The notes under the pieces: generated by a model
Database searches by the model: none
Told to the model about the DNA's origin: nothing
What the model saw: only the letters and a program-made list of their open reading frames with translations
Assembly (NCBI GenBank): GCA_022843385.1
Contig: JALHNT010000040.1
Coordinates: 1-64,000 of the forward strand
Source: Anaerolineae bacterium
GTDB lineage: Bacteria; Chloroflexota; Anaerolineae; Aggregatilineales; Phototrophicaceae
DNA length: 64,000 nt
Direction: 5' to 3'
Shown: positions 27,815 to 36,497 of the stretch, piece after piece
Layout of the letters: every line of letters starts with the position of its first letter
Position numbering within the stretch: the stretch's first letter is position 1
Made by a program: the position numbers and the translations under genes

Positions 27815-27839
27815 TGCACAGAGAGTGTGCAATTGCACA
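27815..27839. promoter_or_regulatory. Candidate SorC-type operator, copy 1
   Basis: Three half-sites TGCACA-N5-TGTGCA-N2-TGCACA; the last two form the perfect 14-bp palindrome TGTGCAATTGCACA. The same three-part spacing occurs at 63297-63321 in front of the SorC-type regulator gene. Its position, just after the -10 box, fits repression. Confidence 0.7.
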
Positions 27840-27867
27840 GACCGGCTTCGAGAAAAGGAATCCTAAC

Positions 27868-28671
27868 GTGGTTGAACCCATTGGCAAGGTGACACAGCAG
27901 TGCAAGATCGCCGCCGGATTATTCTGGGCCGATTATGCCGTATTAGGCGCACAAGTGAAAGACCTGGAACAGGCCGGAGTCGATTGGATTCATATCGAAG
28001 TCCGCGATGGCAAGTACATGGATTTCGGGATGCCGCGCGGCGGGTTTGACATCATCGAAGGCACCCGTAAAAGCACGGCGCTGGAGATCGAAGCCCAGCT
28101 TCAGATGGTGCGCCCGACTTTCGATGTCTTCAAGCAGTTGGCCGATATTGGCGTGAACCTGATCTCGCTGCCGATTGAGACCACCGGCGAAACCCTGATC
28201 CAGAATATCACCTACATCAAAGAGACGCTGGGCCTAAAAGTCGGCGTCTGGGCCTGGCAGGGCTGCCCAACCCTCTTCTTTGAACAATACATCCCGTTCG
28301 TGGACATCATTGAATACGAAAGCCGGGCGCCGTTCTGGGTCAGCACCAGCGGTAGCAAGAGTCCCCATACCATCGACCCGATTGTGGTCCAGAGCGTGCG
28401 CCAACTCCATGACATGATTGTCGCTGCCGGGCGCGAAGGGCAGGTGGAATTGATGGAAGATGGCGGGCTGAACGCCGGCAATGTGGCTGAGTTCATCGCG
28501 GTTGGTATGACCGTGGGGGAATTCTCTTCGCCTTTGCTCAAAGGGTCGAACGGCAAGCTGCAACCCGGCACCGGCGAGATCGCGGCTGCTGTCAAGAAAC
28601 TGCGGGATGTGATGACCCAGGCCAGCGACCAGTACCGCGATGTGGACGGGCTGAAGAAAGCGCAGGGGTAA
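27868..28671 (+). CDS. Ribulose-phosphate 3-epimerase-like TIM-barrel protein
   Basis: About 267 residues, somewhat longer than Rpe (about 220). Rpe-type text: KIAAGLFWADYAVLGAQVKD, HIEVRDGKYMDFG (in place of the usual H-DVMDG-F), VRPTFDVFKQLADIGVNLIS and ELMEDGGLNAGN (in place of EVDGG). The two metal-bearing histidines of Rpe are not all evident, so the substrate probably differs (for example a keto-hexose phosphate). GTG 27868 has AAAGGAA 8 bp upstream; the earlier ATGs lie inside the promoter or operator. First gene of an operon with MocA, GMC and SDR enzymes. Confidence 0.78.
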   Translation: MVEPIGKVTQQCKIAAGLFWADYAVLGAQVKDLEQAGVDWIHIEVRDGKYMDFGMPRGGFDIIEGTRKSTALEIEAQLQMVRPTFDVFKQLADIGVNLISLPIETTGETLIQNITYIKETLGLKVGVWAWQGCPTLFFEQYIPFVDIIEYESRAPFWVSTSGSKSPHTIDPIVVQSVRQLHDMIVAAGREGQVELMEDGGLNAGNVAEFIAVGMTVGEFSSPLLKGSNGKLQPGTGEIAAAVKKLRDVMTQASDQYRDVDGLKKAQG

Positions 28672-28672
28672 G

Positions 28673-29818
28673 ATGAAAAAACTGGGCGTCGCCCTGATCG
28701 GCTATGGCGGGATTGGTCGGGTTCATGCCATAGCCTACCGCAATATTCCCTTTCACTATGGCCTGCCCGCCGACAGCATCCGCATCGTCGGGGTCGCTAC
28801 CAGCAACCCGGATAGCGCCCAAAAAGCGGCGGCCGAGATCGGCTGCGAGATCGGCACCGCCGATTATCGTGAGCTGCTGGCGCACCCGGAGGTGGACTTC
28901 ATCGACTGCTGTCTGCCTAACAACCTGCATGAAGCGGTCGTCATCGCGGCAGCGCAGGCCGGTAAGCACATCTACTGTGAGAAGCCGCTGGCGATGAACG
29001 TGGCTGAAGCGCAGCGGATGGTCGAAGCGGTGGAGCAGGCCGGCGTCAAAACTCAGGTGACCTTCAACGTGCGCTTCTACCCGGCGATGCAGCGCGCCAA
29101 ACAATTGATTGACGATGGTTTCATCGGACGGGTGTTTTCCTATCGTGGTCGTTACTATCGCTCCAGCTATATCGACGCCAGCAAACCGCTGTCATGGCGG
29201 CTCAGTCGGGCGGTTTCCGGTGGCGGGGCGCTCTTCGATCTCGGTTCACACATCCTCGATCTGGCCTATTATCTGCTGGGCGAGTTTGGTTCGGTACAGG
29301 CTACACTCGATACGCTCATCAAGGAACGTCCGGTCGCAGCCGGTTCGTCTGAGATGCAGCCGGTGGATGTGGACGACATCGCCTTGATGCACACGCGCCT
29401 CAAGGATGGCACACTCGGTCTGTTTGAAATCTCGCGCATGGGAACCGGGGCGACCAATGACTGCATCATCGAGGTCTTTGGCGATAAAGGGGCGCTGCGC
29501 TTCAATGCGGCAGATATGAACTGGCTGGAGGTCTATGACGCCCGCGACCCGGAGAAGCCCCTCGGCGGAATGCGCGGCTTCCGCAAGATTGAAACGATTG
29601 GGCGCTATGATGGCGCGAAATCGCCCGATTGGTCGCACACACCGGGCTTCATCCGCAGCCACGCCGAATGTCAATATCAGTTCATGAAAGCCATCAGCCA
29701 TGATAAACCCGCCGCGCCCAACTTCACCGATGGGCTGCATATCCAGGCAGTGATGGAAGCGGCTGAACGCTCATCGGAACAGGGACGCTGGGTAAAGTTA
29801 AGTGAGGTTGGTGGCTAA
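28673..29818 (+). CDS. Gfo/Idh/MocA-family oxidoreductase
   Basis: 381 residues. Rossmann start GVALIGYGGIGRVHA, YCEKPLA at about 105 (Lys of the EKP motif), then the alpha/beta C-terminal domain with GGGALFDLGSHILDLAYYL (Asp/His pair). The family oxidises inositols and sugars with NAD(P). It is 1 bp after the Rpe-like stop and its stop abuts the GMC gene. The operator in front of the operon ties it to the regulator next to the IolC-like gene, which makes an inositol-type substrate a fair guess. Confidence 0.9.
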   Translation: MKKLGVALIGYGGIGRVHAIAYRNIPFHYGLPADSIRIVGVATSNPDSAQKAAAEIGCEIGTADYRELLAHPEVDFIDCCLPNNLHEAVVIAAAQAGKHIYCEKPLAMNVAEAQRMVEAVEQAGVKTQVTFNVRFYPAMQRAKQLIDDGFIGRVFSYRGRYYRSSYIDASKPLSWRLSRAVSGGGALFDLGSHILDLAYYLLGEFGSVQATLDTLIKERPVAAGSSEMQPVDVDDIALMHTRLKDGTLGLFEISRMGTGATNDCIIEVFGDKGALRFNAADMNWLEVYDARDPEKPLGGMRGFRKIETIGRYDGAKSPDWSHTPGFIRSHAECQYQFMKAISHDKPAAPNFTDGLHIQAVMEAAERSSEQGRWVKLSEVGG

Positions 29819-31354
29819 ATGACGCGCGAAGTGGATGTCGTCATCATCGGCAGCGGCATGGGTGGTGGGACGCTGGCTTATGCGCTGCGCGACGCCGGGC
29901 TGAAAATTCTGCTGATCGAACGGGGAGATTACCTGCCAGCCGAGCCGGAGAACTGGCAACCGGAAGCGGTCTTCGACCAGAAGCGCTATAAGCCGGATGA
30001 ACATTGGCTGGATGCCAGCAACAGCCAGCCGTTTCAGCCGGGCGTCCACTATTTTGTCGGTGGCAACACCAAAGTCTATGGGGCGGCGCTGCCCCGGTTG
30101 CGGCGCGAAGACTTTGGCGCGGTCGAACACGAAGGCGGGACATCGCCGGCCTGGCCGATCAGCTACGATGATCTGGAACCCTACTATGCCGAAGCGGAAC
30201 GCCTTTATCGGGTGCATGGCAAACCCGGCGACGACCCGACCGAACCAGCCCGTTCCGGCCCCTTTCCCTATCCCCATGTCCCCAACGAATCCTATATGGA
30301 TGATCTGGCGGATCGGCTGCGGGGTCAGGGCTTACACCCGTTTTACCTGCCGATGGGGATCGATCTGCGGGAAGGGGGGCGCTGCATCCGCTGCAAAACC
30401 TGTGATGGCTTCCCCTGTAAAGTGATGGCGAAGAGCGATGCCGATACCTGCGCGGTGCGTCCGGCGCTGGAGGGTGGACAGGTTGACTTATGGACGCAAA
30501 CCAGGGCGCTGCGCCTGCTGACCGATGATACCGGCAAACAGATCGTTGGGGTGGAAGTCGAGCGTCTGGGCGAGAAAGTCATCGTTCGTGCGACCCACTA
30601 CATCGTCGCGTGCGGTGCGGTCAATTCGACGCTGCTGCTGCTGCGCTCGGCCAACGCCAAACACCCCAACGGTCTCGCCAACTCATCGGGGCAATTAGGG
30701 CGCAATTATATGGTGCATAACAACACCGCCTTGATGGCGGTTGATCCGTTCCGCCGCAACCCAACTGTGTTTCAGAAGACGATGGCCGTCAACGATTATT
30801 ACTTCAGGAGTGATCGCTGGCGCTACCCGATGGGCAATGTTCAGCTTTTGGGCAAGCTCCAGGCGGGGATGCTGACCGCCGCCCAACCCCTCGTCCCCAA
30901 ACCGATTCTGCAAGGCATGGCGAACCGCAGCGTTGACTGGTGGGTGATGTCGGAGGATTTGCCCGATCCCAACAACCGCATCGAACTGATGAGCAGCGGT
31001 CAGGTGCGCGTCCACTGGAAGCCCAACAACCTCGTCGCTCATGACCAGTTGATCCAGGCCAGCCGCGACATGATGAAACGCGCCGGTTATCCGCTGGTGC
31101 TGATCCAGCGCATGGGCATCGAGACCAACTCACACCAATGCGGCACGGCGCGGATGGGGCATGACCCGGCTAGCTCGGTGCTGGATGCCCATTGCAAGGC
31201 TCACGACCTGGACAATCTCTATGTGCTGGATGCCTCGTTCTTTCCATCATCTGCCGCCATGAACCCGGCACTGACCATCGCTGCGCAGGCGCTCCGGGTG
31301 GGTCGCCATCTGGCGCAGCGCTTGGGAGTCACAATTGCGCCTGTACACAACTGA
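29819..31354 (+). CDS. GMC-family FAD oxidoreductase with a four-cysteine insertion
   Basis: 511 residues. FAD motif VVIIGSGMGGGTLAYAL at about 6-22, ending with a GMC C-terminal domain (NSHQCGTARMGHDP with catalytic His, then NPALTIAAQALR). Between them, at about 181-205, CIRCKTCDGFPC gives the spacing C-x2-C-x2-C-x4-C. Substrates of the family are alcohols, sugars and polyols; the electron acceptor is often membrane-bound or cytochrome. It directly follows the MocA gene. No signal peptide. The cysteine group may hold a metal or a disulphide. Confidence 0.88.
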   Translation: MTREVDVVIIGSGMGGGTLAYALRDAGLKILLIERGDYLPAEPENWQPEAVFDQKRYKPDEHWLDASNSQPFQPGVHYFVGGNTKVYGAALPRLRREDFGAVEHEGGTSPAWPISYDDLEPYYAEAERLYRVHGKPGDDPTEPARSGPFPYPHVPNESYMDDLADRLRGQGLHPFYLPMGIDLREGGRCIRCKTCDGFPCKVMAKSDADTCAVRPALEGGQVDLWTQTRALRLLTDDTGKQIVGVEVERLGEKVIVRATHYIVACGAVNSTLLLLRSANAKHPNGLANSSGQLGRNYMVHNNTALMAVDPFRRNPTVFQKTMAVNDYYFRSDRWRYPMGNVQLLGKLQAGMLTAAQPLVPKPILQGMANRSVDWWVMSEDLPDPNNRIELMSSGQVRVHWKPNNLVAHDQLIQASRDMMKRAGYPLVLIQRMGIETNSHQCGTARMGHDPASSVLDAHCKAHDLDNLYVLDASFFPSSAAMNPALTIAAQALRVGRHLAQRLGVTIAPVHN

Positions 31355-31372
31355 GTGTTGATCCAAACAGGC

Positions 31373-31390
31373 GCATCAGTGGGCTGATGC
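31373..31390 (+). terminator. Hairpin after the GMC gene
   Basis: GCATCAG-TGGG-CTGATGC, followed by CACGCTTTTGTTT. The stem is only 7 bp and the T run is interrupted, so it is a weak or partial terminator 18 bp after the stop. Confidence 0.45.
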
Positions 31391-31442
31391 CACGCTTTTG
31401 TTTATAGTTATGCGTAACTCGGCATCACTCAGGGGGCATCTC

Positions 31443-32198
31443 ATGAAACTGAAGGGCAAGACCGCATTCATCACTGGGGCGGCCAACGGCATCGGCGAAG
31501 CCACCGCGCGACGATTGGCGGCAGATGGCGCCCGCGTTGTCATGACGGATATTGAAATCGAGCGACTAGCTCAGGTGGCTGCCGAGATCGCCGCAACGGG
31601 AACCGAGGTCAGGCATTATCCGCTGGATGTTACGCGCCGCGATCAGGTGCAGGCGGTCTTCGATCAGCTTCAGACGGATTGGGGTGCGCCCGATGTGGTG
31701 GCGCACATCGCTGGCGTCGGCAAGGCTCTGCACTTCCTCAAGCTGACGGATGCCGACTGGTCGCGCACCATTGATATCAATTTGCGGGGATCATTCCTGG
31801 TCGGGCAAATCGGCGCACAGGCGATGGTCAACGCCGGGATTCACGGTTCCATCGTGTTCATGGCCTCGACCAATGGCCTGGTGGCTGAAGAAGAACTGGC
31901 CGATTACAACGCTTCCAAGTTTGGGGTCGTCGGTTTGATGAAAACGATGGCGATTGATCTGGCGTCGTCTCATATCCGCGTCAACAGCGTCAACCCCGGT
32001 CTGATCCGCACCCGGCTGACGCAGGGATCGTGGGACGAAACCGAAACCGGTCAGTGGTATACCCGCGAACGCATTCCAATGCGCCGGTTAGGGTTGCCGG
32101 CTGAGGTCGCTGCCTGTGTTTCCTTCCTGGCCTCGGATGATGCGTCTTACGTTACTGGTCATACGCTGGTGGTGGATGGCGGCCAGTTGACATTGTAG
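31443..32198 (+). CDS. SDR-family NAD(P)-dependent oxidoreductase
   Basis: 251 residues. TGAANGIGEATA cofactor motif, Ser in MASTNGL, Tyr/Lys in YNASK and SYVTGHTLVVDGG at the end. NHIAGVG replaces the classic NNAG (here HIAGVG), a common variant. ATG 31443 has GGGGG upstream; the longer frame from 31398 has none. It follows the GMC gene by 88 bp and a weak hairpin, so it can be transcribed with the operon or alone. Likely an alcohol dehydrogenase of the same pathway. Confidence 0.88.
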   Translation: MKLKGKTAFITGAANGIGEATARRLAADGARVVMTDIEIERLAQVAAEIAATGTEVRHYPLDVTRRDQVQAVFDQLQTDWGAPDVVAHIAGVGKALHFLKLTDADWSRTIDINLRGSFLVGQIGAQAMVNAGIHGSIVFMASTNGLVAEEELADYNASKFGVVGLMKTMAIDLASSHIRVNSVNPGLIRTRLTQGSWDETETGQWYTRERIPMRRLGLPAEVAACVSFLASDDASYVTGHTLVVDGGQLTL

Positions 32199-32248
32199 CG
32201 GTTACGAAAATATCTCAAGGGATGCAATAGTCTGAAAGCCACAACAAT

Positions 32249-32283
32249 GGGTTAGCTCGAACCCACTATCACAAGGCTAACCC
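32249..32283 (+). promoter_or_regulatory. Long-loop hairpin just before a start codon
   Basis: Arms GGGTTAGC and GCTAACCC are separated by 19 bases; the 3' arm ends 2 bp before ATG 32286, which has no ribosome-binding site. It could mask the start in the mRNA. Confidence 0.4.
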
Positions 32284-32285
32284 CG

Positions 32286-32663
32286 ATGCATATTCAGGTA
32301 TCATGGATTGACGAAGCGAATTCAGTACTACTGGTGAAGTTCAATCCCGGCTGGAGCTGGAACGAATATCACACAATGATATCGGAACGGCAGCAACAAC
32401 ATCAGGCGGGGAGATTTGTCTATGTCATCGCTGACCTGACTGAAGGTGGGCTGCCGAAAAGTGGCTCGGCTGTCGCGCAACACCGGGCCGTTTCCAACGA
32501 ATCACTCGTCATCATTGTCACCAAGAATGCTTTTTTGCGTGTGATGGCCGAACTGGGAATCAAACTCTTCCACAGTGAAAATCGTTATCGACTGGCAAGC
32601 TCCTACGCTGAAGCCGAGCAGATTATCGCCACGCATCGCGCCCCGGCCGCACCGGCAGCCTAG
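32286..32663 (+). CDS. Small conserved protein, tandem paralogue A
   Basis: 125 residues, no signal peptide or TM helix. The pattern is WIDEANSVLLVKFNPGWSWNEYH, YVIADL, GSAVAQHR, then a hydrophobic strand LVIIVTKNAF and a C-terminal helix with AEAEQIIATHR. Alternating strands and helices suggest a STAS/SpoIIAA-like or similar alpha/beta fold, but I recognise no named family. The paralogue at 32853 shares the same blocks over its whole length. Function unknown. Confidence 0.75.
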   Translation: MHIQVSWIDEANSVLLVKFNPGWSWNEYHTMISERQQQHQAGRFVYVIADLTEGGLPKSGSAVAQHRAVSNESLVIIVTKNAFLRVMAELGIKLFHSENRYRLASSYAEAEQIIATHRAPAAPAA

Positions 32664-32852
32664 CCAAATTCAGAGCCAAGGACATCGGAGCTAGGTGTGG
32701 TACTGCTGAGAGCGATCTGTCATGGCGTCAGGTTGCCAACTATCCTCTAACGCTTTACTAACTACTCCTTCACAACATCTTTTTCACCACCGGTCCCCCG
32801 GTTCAGCTATACTACATTAAGATCGTTATGAACTTAGCAGGGGGGCAACCAG

Positions 32853-33233
32853 ATGAAGGTTCAATCGCAATGGCTTGATGCCGATTCGACGGTCTTGCTG
32901 GTCGAATACTTTCCGGGCTGGACGTGGGATGACCACCACATCGTCATCACCAAGACGCTGGGCGAACGACAGCCTGGGAAATTCATCTATGTGATGGCGG
33001 ATCTTTCTAAAGGCACTTTTCCAACTAAGGGATCAGCAGTCGCCCAGCACCGCGATGTGGGTGACAATGTGCTGATTATCATCATCACGAACAATACTTT
33101 CGTGAAAATGATCTCGGATATTGGCATCAAGATGCGCAAGGAAGAACATCTTTATCGAGTAGTCAAAACTCGCGCTGAAGCCGAGCGCGTCATCGCCGAG
33201 CATCGCAGCAAGGTATCACTGCCCAGTCCTTAA
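32853..33233 (+). CDS. Small conserved protein, tandem paralogue B
   Basis: 126 residues, homologous throughout to the protein at 32286: WLDADSTVLLVEYFPGWTWDDHH, YVMADLSKG, GSAVAQHRDVG, LIIIITNNTF and AEAERVIAEHR. GGGGG lies 9 bp before the ATG and a TATACT -10-like box is at 32808-32813, so unlike its sibling it has its own expression signals. Its TAA overlaps the TAA of the convergent flavoprotein gene. Function unknown. Confidence 0.8.
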   Translation: MKVQSQWLDADSTVLLVEYFPGWTWDDHHIVITKTLGERQPGKFIYVMADLSKGTFPTKGSAVAQHRDVGDNVLIIIITNNTFVKMISDIGIKMRKEEHLYRVVKTRAEAERVIAEHRSKVSLPSP

Positions 33234-34168
33234 GCGGGAGTTTTGACGATCTCAACCACGTCGGCGGCGCAGCCCCATGACAGGGTATAACCAACCCCGG
33301 CATGCCCATAGTTGTGGATGATCGTCTGTCCACTACGCCGTTCTGCTTCCAGCCGGACGGCGTAACGCCCTGGGCGCAGCCCGACCTGGGTAGCAATGAC
33401 AGGCGCTTGTGCCAGCGCCGGCTCGATGGGATGGCAGCGCCGCAGAATGTCGCTGTTGATCGCCGGGTCAGGGTCCAAACTCCAGTTTCCCATTTGCGAG
33501 ACGCCGCCCAGGATGACGCCATCGGGGCGGGGCAAAATGTAGGTGAAAGCCTCATCATCGGTGAATCCCTGGGTGATGGACGGGGCATTCACTCTCATGA
33601 CCTGCCCGCGTAGCGGATAGACGCTGGCATCGTCCGCGATCTGTCGCGCCCACACGCCGCTGCAATTGACCACGATCCGACTATCCAGTTCATTCAGATC
33701 CTGAATTTCGCGCTGCTCAACCACCCCACCCCGGCTGACAAACCGTTCGCGCAGGTATTCCAGATAGACGGGTGGCTCGACCAGCGGAATATCCAGCAAG
33801 AAGCCATCGGCGTATCCGGTTGGTCGCTCTGAAACGGTGAGGCGGCGGAAGAATGGCAGGAGATCGGCATACCAGGGGTCTGGCATCGGCTGATTGAACA
33901 CATCGCGGAAGCGCACCAACTGGATGCCGGGTGCGCCCTCTGCAATCAACGATAGATACACCCGCAGGGATGTTTCGGCCCAGCGCCGGTGCTGACCTTG
34001 CCCATCATGCCCGCCATACCAGTACGCGCCGGCAGCGACGGAAGTGAGGTTCATGCCAATGTCGCGGGCGACGATCTTCACCGCGAAGCCGTGTTCCTGT
34101 AAGCGCAGCGCGGAAGTCAACCCAATCACACCACAGCCGAGTACGACAATCGATAGTTTTTCATTCAT
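33230..34168 (-). CDS. D-amino-acid-oxidase-like FAD flavoprotein
   Basis: About 312 residues. FAD motif VVLGCGVIGLTSALRL, the DAO sequence VYPLRGQVMRV, and a C-terminal signature VGLRPGRYAVRLE followed by NYGHAGVGYTLSWGCA that is close to eukaryotic D-amino-acid and D-aspartate oxidases. It would oxidatively deaminate a D-amino acid, or a similar amine, with oxygen. No targeting signal. ATG 34168 has GGAG upstream; the extra N-terminal 15 codons from 34213 lack a site. It stands alone on the minus strand, back to back with the M42 genes and converging on paralogue B. Confidence 0.87.
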   Translation of the reverse strand: MNEKLSIVVLGCGVIGLTSALRLQEHGFAVKIVARDIGMNLTSVAAGAYWYGGHDGQGQHRRWAETSLRVYLSLIAEGAPGIQLVRFRDVFNQPMPDPWYADLLPFFRRLTVSERPTGYADGFLLDIPLVEPPVYLEYLRERFVSRGGVVEQREIQDLNELDSRIVVNCSGVWARQIADDASVYPLRGQVMRVNAPSITQGFTDDEAFTYILPRPDGVILGGVSQMGNWSLDPDPAINSDILRRCHPIEPALAQAPVIATQVGLRPGRYAVRLEAERRSGQTIIHNYGHAGVGYTLSWGCAADVVEIVKTPA

Positions 34169-34227
34169 TCGCCAGCGCGCTCCTTCAGGGTTATAGTCAT
34201 GCCGATTGTCCACTCACACGGTTGATT

Positions 34228-35253
34228 ATGCACACCGAACTTGCCTCTCTGCTATTTGATCTGACTCGTGTCGGCGGCCTCTCTGGTCAGGAAGATGCTA
34301 TCGCATCCTCTTTGGCGGAGCGGTTGAAGCCGCTGGCCGATGAAGTCTGGATCGACGGCATCTGCAACGTGGTTGCTCGCTTTGGTCCACCGTCAGCGAA
34401 GTCGGTCGCCATCCTCGCCCATATCGACACGGTGGGGATGCTGGTCAAGCGGCACAACCCGGATGGCACGCTGGGCATTGTGCCGGTGGGCGGCATCAAC
34501 CTGAAGTCGCTGCCGGGGACACCGGTGCTGGTTGGGGATAAACCGGGCGTCATCGGTGTGCGCTCGCAGCATCAGGCGCGTCCGGGCGATGAAGCCATCA
34601 GCGCCGATGATCTCTATATCCAGGTGGCCGATGCCAGTCAGATCGAGATCACCACGCCTGTCTCTTACGCAGCGCATCCGATACGGATGGGTGATCTGGT
34701 CGCCAGTCCATATCTGGATAATCGCGCGGGGTGTGCGGCGCTGCTGACGCTGGCTGAACAGATCAAAGGGGCGGAATACACCATCTATCTGATCGGCACG
34801 GCGCAAGAAGAAACGACCAGCGCTGGAGCGTATTCGATTCTGCACACGCTGAAACCGGCCTGTGCGGTATTCGTCGATGGCACGGTCAGCTATGACACAG
34901 CGGAAACGCGCGGCAAAGGCTCGGTTATGCTAGGGGGCGGGCCGGTGCTGACGGCTTTTCTTTACACCTCCGGCTCGAATGGCTGGCACGCTGATCCAAA
35001 CCTGCGTCGTCACCTGAAATTCCTGGCTGATGATGGCAACATCCCGTATCAGCAGGATGCCACGCACGGCCTCATCAGCGACGCCAAAGTGGCGACCTGG
35101 CTGGGGCTGCCCAGCGCCGTCATCGGCATCCCGATGCGTGGCAAGCATTCTCAACTCGAAACCCTTCATCTCGACGATCTGGCACAGACCGTCGCCCTGC
35201 TGAAGGCCTTCGTCCATGCACCGCTGCCTATCTTCGAGCGAGGACTATTTTGA
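34228..35253 (+). CDS. M42-family metallo-aminopeptidase/glucanase-like protein
   Basis: About 341 residues. M42 ligands in order: AILAHIDTVGMLV (His), YLDNRAGCAAL (bridging Asp), GTAQEETTSAGA (Glu pair), FVDGTVS (Asp) and GKHSQLET (His). A PDZ-like insertion lies at about 70-165, as usual. These zinc or cobalt enzymes trim peptides from the N-terminus in the cytoplasm. ATG 34228 is used; TTG 34222 is 2 codons earlier. Overlaps the second M42-like gene by 4 bp. Confidence 0.88.
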   Translation: MHTELASLLFDLTRVGGLSGQEDAIASSLAERLKPLADEVWIDGICNVVARFGPPSAKSVAILAHIDTVGMLVKRHNPDGTLGIVPVGGINLKSLPGTPVLVGDKPGVIGVRSQHQARPGDEAISADDLYIQVADASQIEITTPVSYAAHPIRMGDLVASPYLDNRAGCAALLTLAEQIKGAEYTIYLIGTAQEETTSAGAYSILHTLKPACAVFVDGTVSYDTAETRGKGSVMLGGGPVLTAFLYTSGSNGWHADPNLRRHLKFLADDGNIPYQQDATHGLISDAKVATWLGLPSAVIGIPMRGKHSQLETLHLDDLAQTVALLKAFVHAPLPIFERGLF

Positions 35254-36395
35254 TCCACGATTTCGTTCAGTCCATCTCAACCGATCTGGCGCGACATCCC
35301 TTCAACGACGAGGCAACGCTGTGGCCGGCGCTGCGGCGGCTGCTTCAGGCTCACGCACCCTCCGGCGGTGCCTGGCTGCCCGGCGCGATCGTTGATGATA
35401 TTCAGGCCATCAGCGCACAGCTCGGCCTGGAGCATCACTTCATCCGCCAGATCGCGGCGACGGGCAACGCCGGCATGGCGTTCGGTGCCGATAAAGCCGC
35501 TGCCGATGTCATTGTCCTGGCGCATATGGATCGGCCTACGTACCGGGTGCGCTCGCTCAGTGATGGACTGCTCTATCCGATGTGCGCCACCCGCTTTCCG
35601 GCAACTGTGTATCAAACGGGGGCGAAGGCGCTGCGTTACATCGAAGGTCGGATGCAGGTCAGTGCGCGTGGGTCACTGATAACCCACGATGGCGGCAAGA
35701 CTGTCCACTTCCAGTTGAGCGAGGGAGAACTGGCGTGGCAGGACACGGTGACGATGGCGGTCGAGCCGGTTCTGGAAAATGGCGTGATTCAGGGAACCGG
35801 ACTGGACAATTGTCTCGGCGTCATCACAGCACTGGGACTGGCGGTTGCCCTCCAGCAAATGGAAGCCGATCTGATCGCGGCTGACCGGCGCTGCCTGATC
35901 GTCTTCACTGATCAGGAAGAAGGTATCCCGGATGCCTATTTCGGACACGGTGCCGCCCGGCTGACGTTCGCTGTGCCGCCGCCGACAGTCGGCTGCATCG
36001 TTGTGGATGCCCAAACCGTCAACGACGCATTGGTGATGGGGCAGGGGACAGCACATGGCACGGTGTCGGCCTGGAGTCGTGGGTCGGTGGTGCCACCCAA
36101 TCTGATCGCGCTGGCGCTTGACCTGAGCGCTGCTGTCAATGTGCAGCAGCCCAACACCCTTCAGATGAACACCGGCTATCTCTCCCGCAGCGATGATATG
36201 GCGCTGGGGCGCTGGTCGCAAATTCTGGGCATGAGCGGCCCGCCGATGATCGAGCCGCACACCGGCGAAGAACAGGCGCATCTGAGCGATGTACAGTGCG
36301 CCTTCCACTGGTTGAGTGTTTTCACGCTGGCGACCCTGGGGCTGAACCCGTCAATTCAGCGCCAATATGCCCTTGGCAGCCGAGAATCGGTTTAA
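35250..36395 (+). CDS. Second M42-like peptidase paralogue
   Basis: 381 residues. VIVLAHMDRPTYRV, TGLDNCLGVITALG and IVFTDQEEGIPDAYFGH keep the His, Asp and Glu positions of M42, but the spacing and flanks differ from the gene upstream (for example HMDRP in place of HIDTVG). The TTG start overlaps the previous stop (TTGA) and has GAGG upstream, a translational-coupling arrangement. The pair may form a hetero-oligomer or have split substrate ranges (inferred). Some residues of the final His region are unclear. Confidence 0.8.
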   Translation: MIHDFVQSISTDLARHPFNDEATLWPALRRLLQAHAPSGGAWLPGAIVDDIQAISAQLGLEHHFIRQIAATGNAGMAFGADKAAADVIVLAHMDRPTYRVRSLSDGLLYPMCATRFPATVYQTGAKALRYIEGRMQVSARGSLITHDGGKTVHFQLSEGELAWQDTVTMAVEPVLENGVIQGTGLDNCLGVITALGLAVALQQMEADLIAADRRCLIVFTDQEEGIPDAYFGHGAARLTFAVPPPTVGCIVVDAQTVNDALVMGQGTAHGTVSAWSRGSVVPPNLIALALDLSAAVNVQQPNTLQMNTGYLSRSDDMALGRWSQILGMSGPPMIEPHTGEEQAHLSDVQCAFHWLSVFTLATLGLNPSIQRQYALGSRESV

Positions 36396-36415
36396 GACTG
36401 AGTTAAGCGAATTGG

Positions 36416-36444
36416 TTGACAACTTCCGTTAGGTTCAGTAATCT
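36416..36444 (+). promoter_or_regulatory. Promoter of the BMP-type importer operon
   Basis: -35 TTGACA, exact 17-bp spacer, -10 TAATCT. It lies 54 bp before the lipoprotein-type binding-protein start, in a spacer with no other gene. Strong match for a housekeeping sigma factor. Confidence 0.8.
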
Positions 36445-36497
36445 CTTTCATCATGCTACCCTACAACTACAGTTTTCAGGTTTAAGGAGAAATGGGA

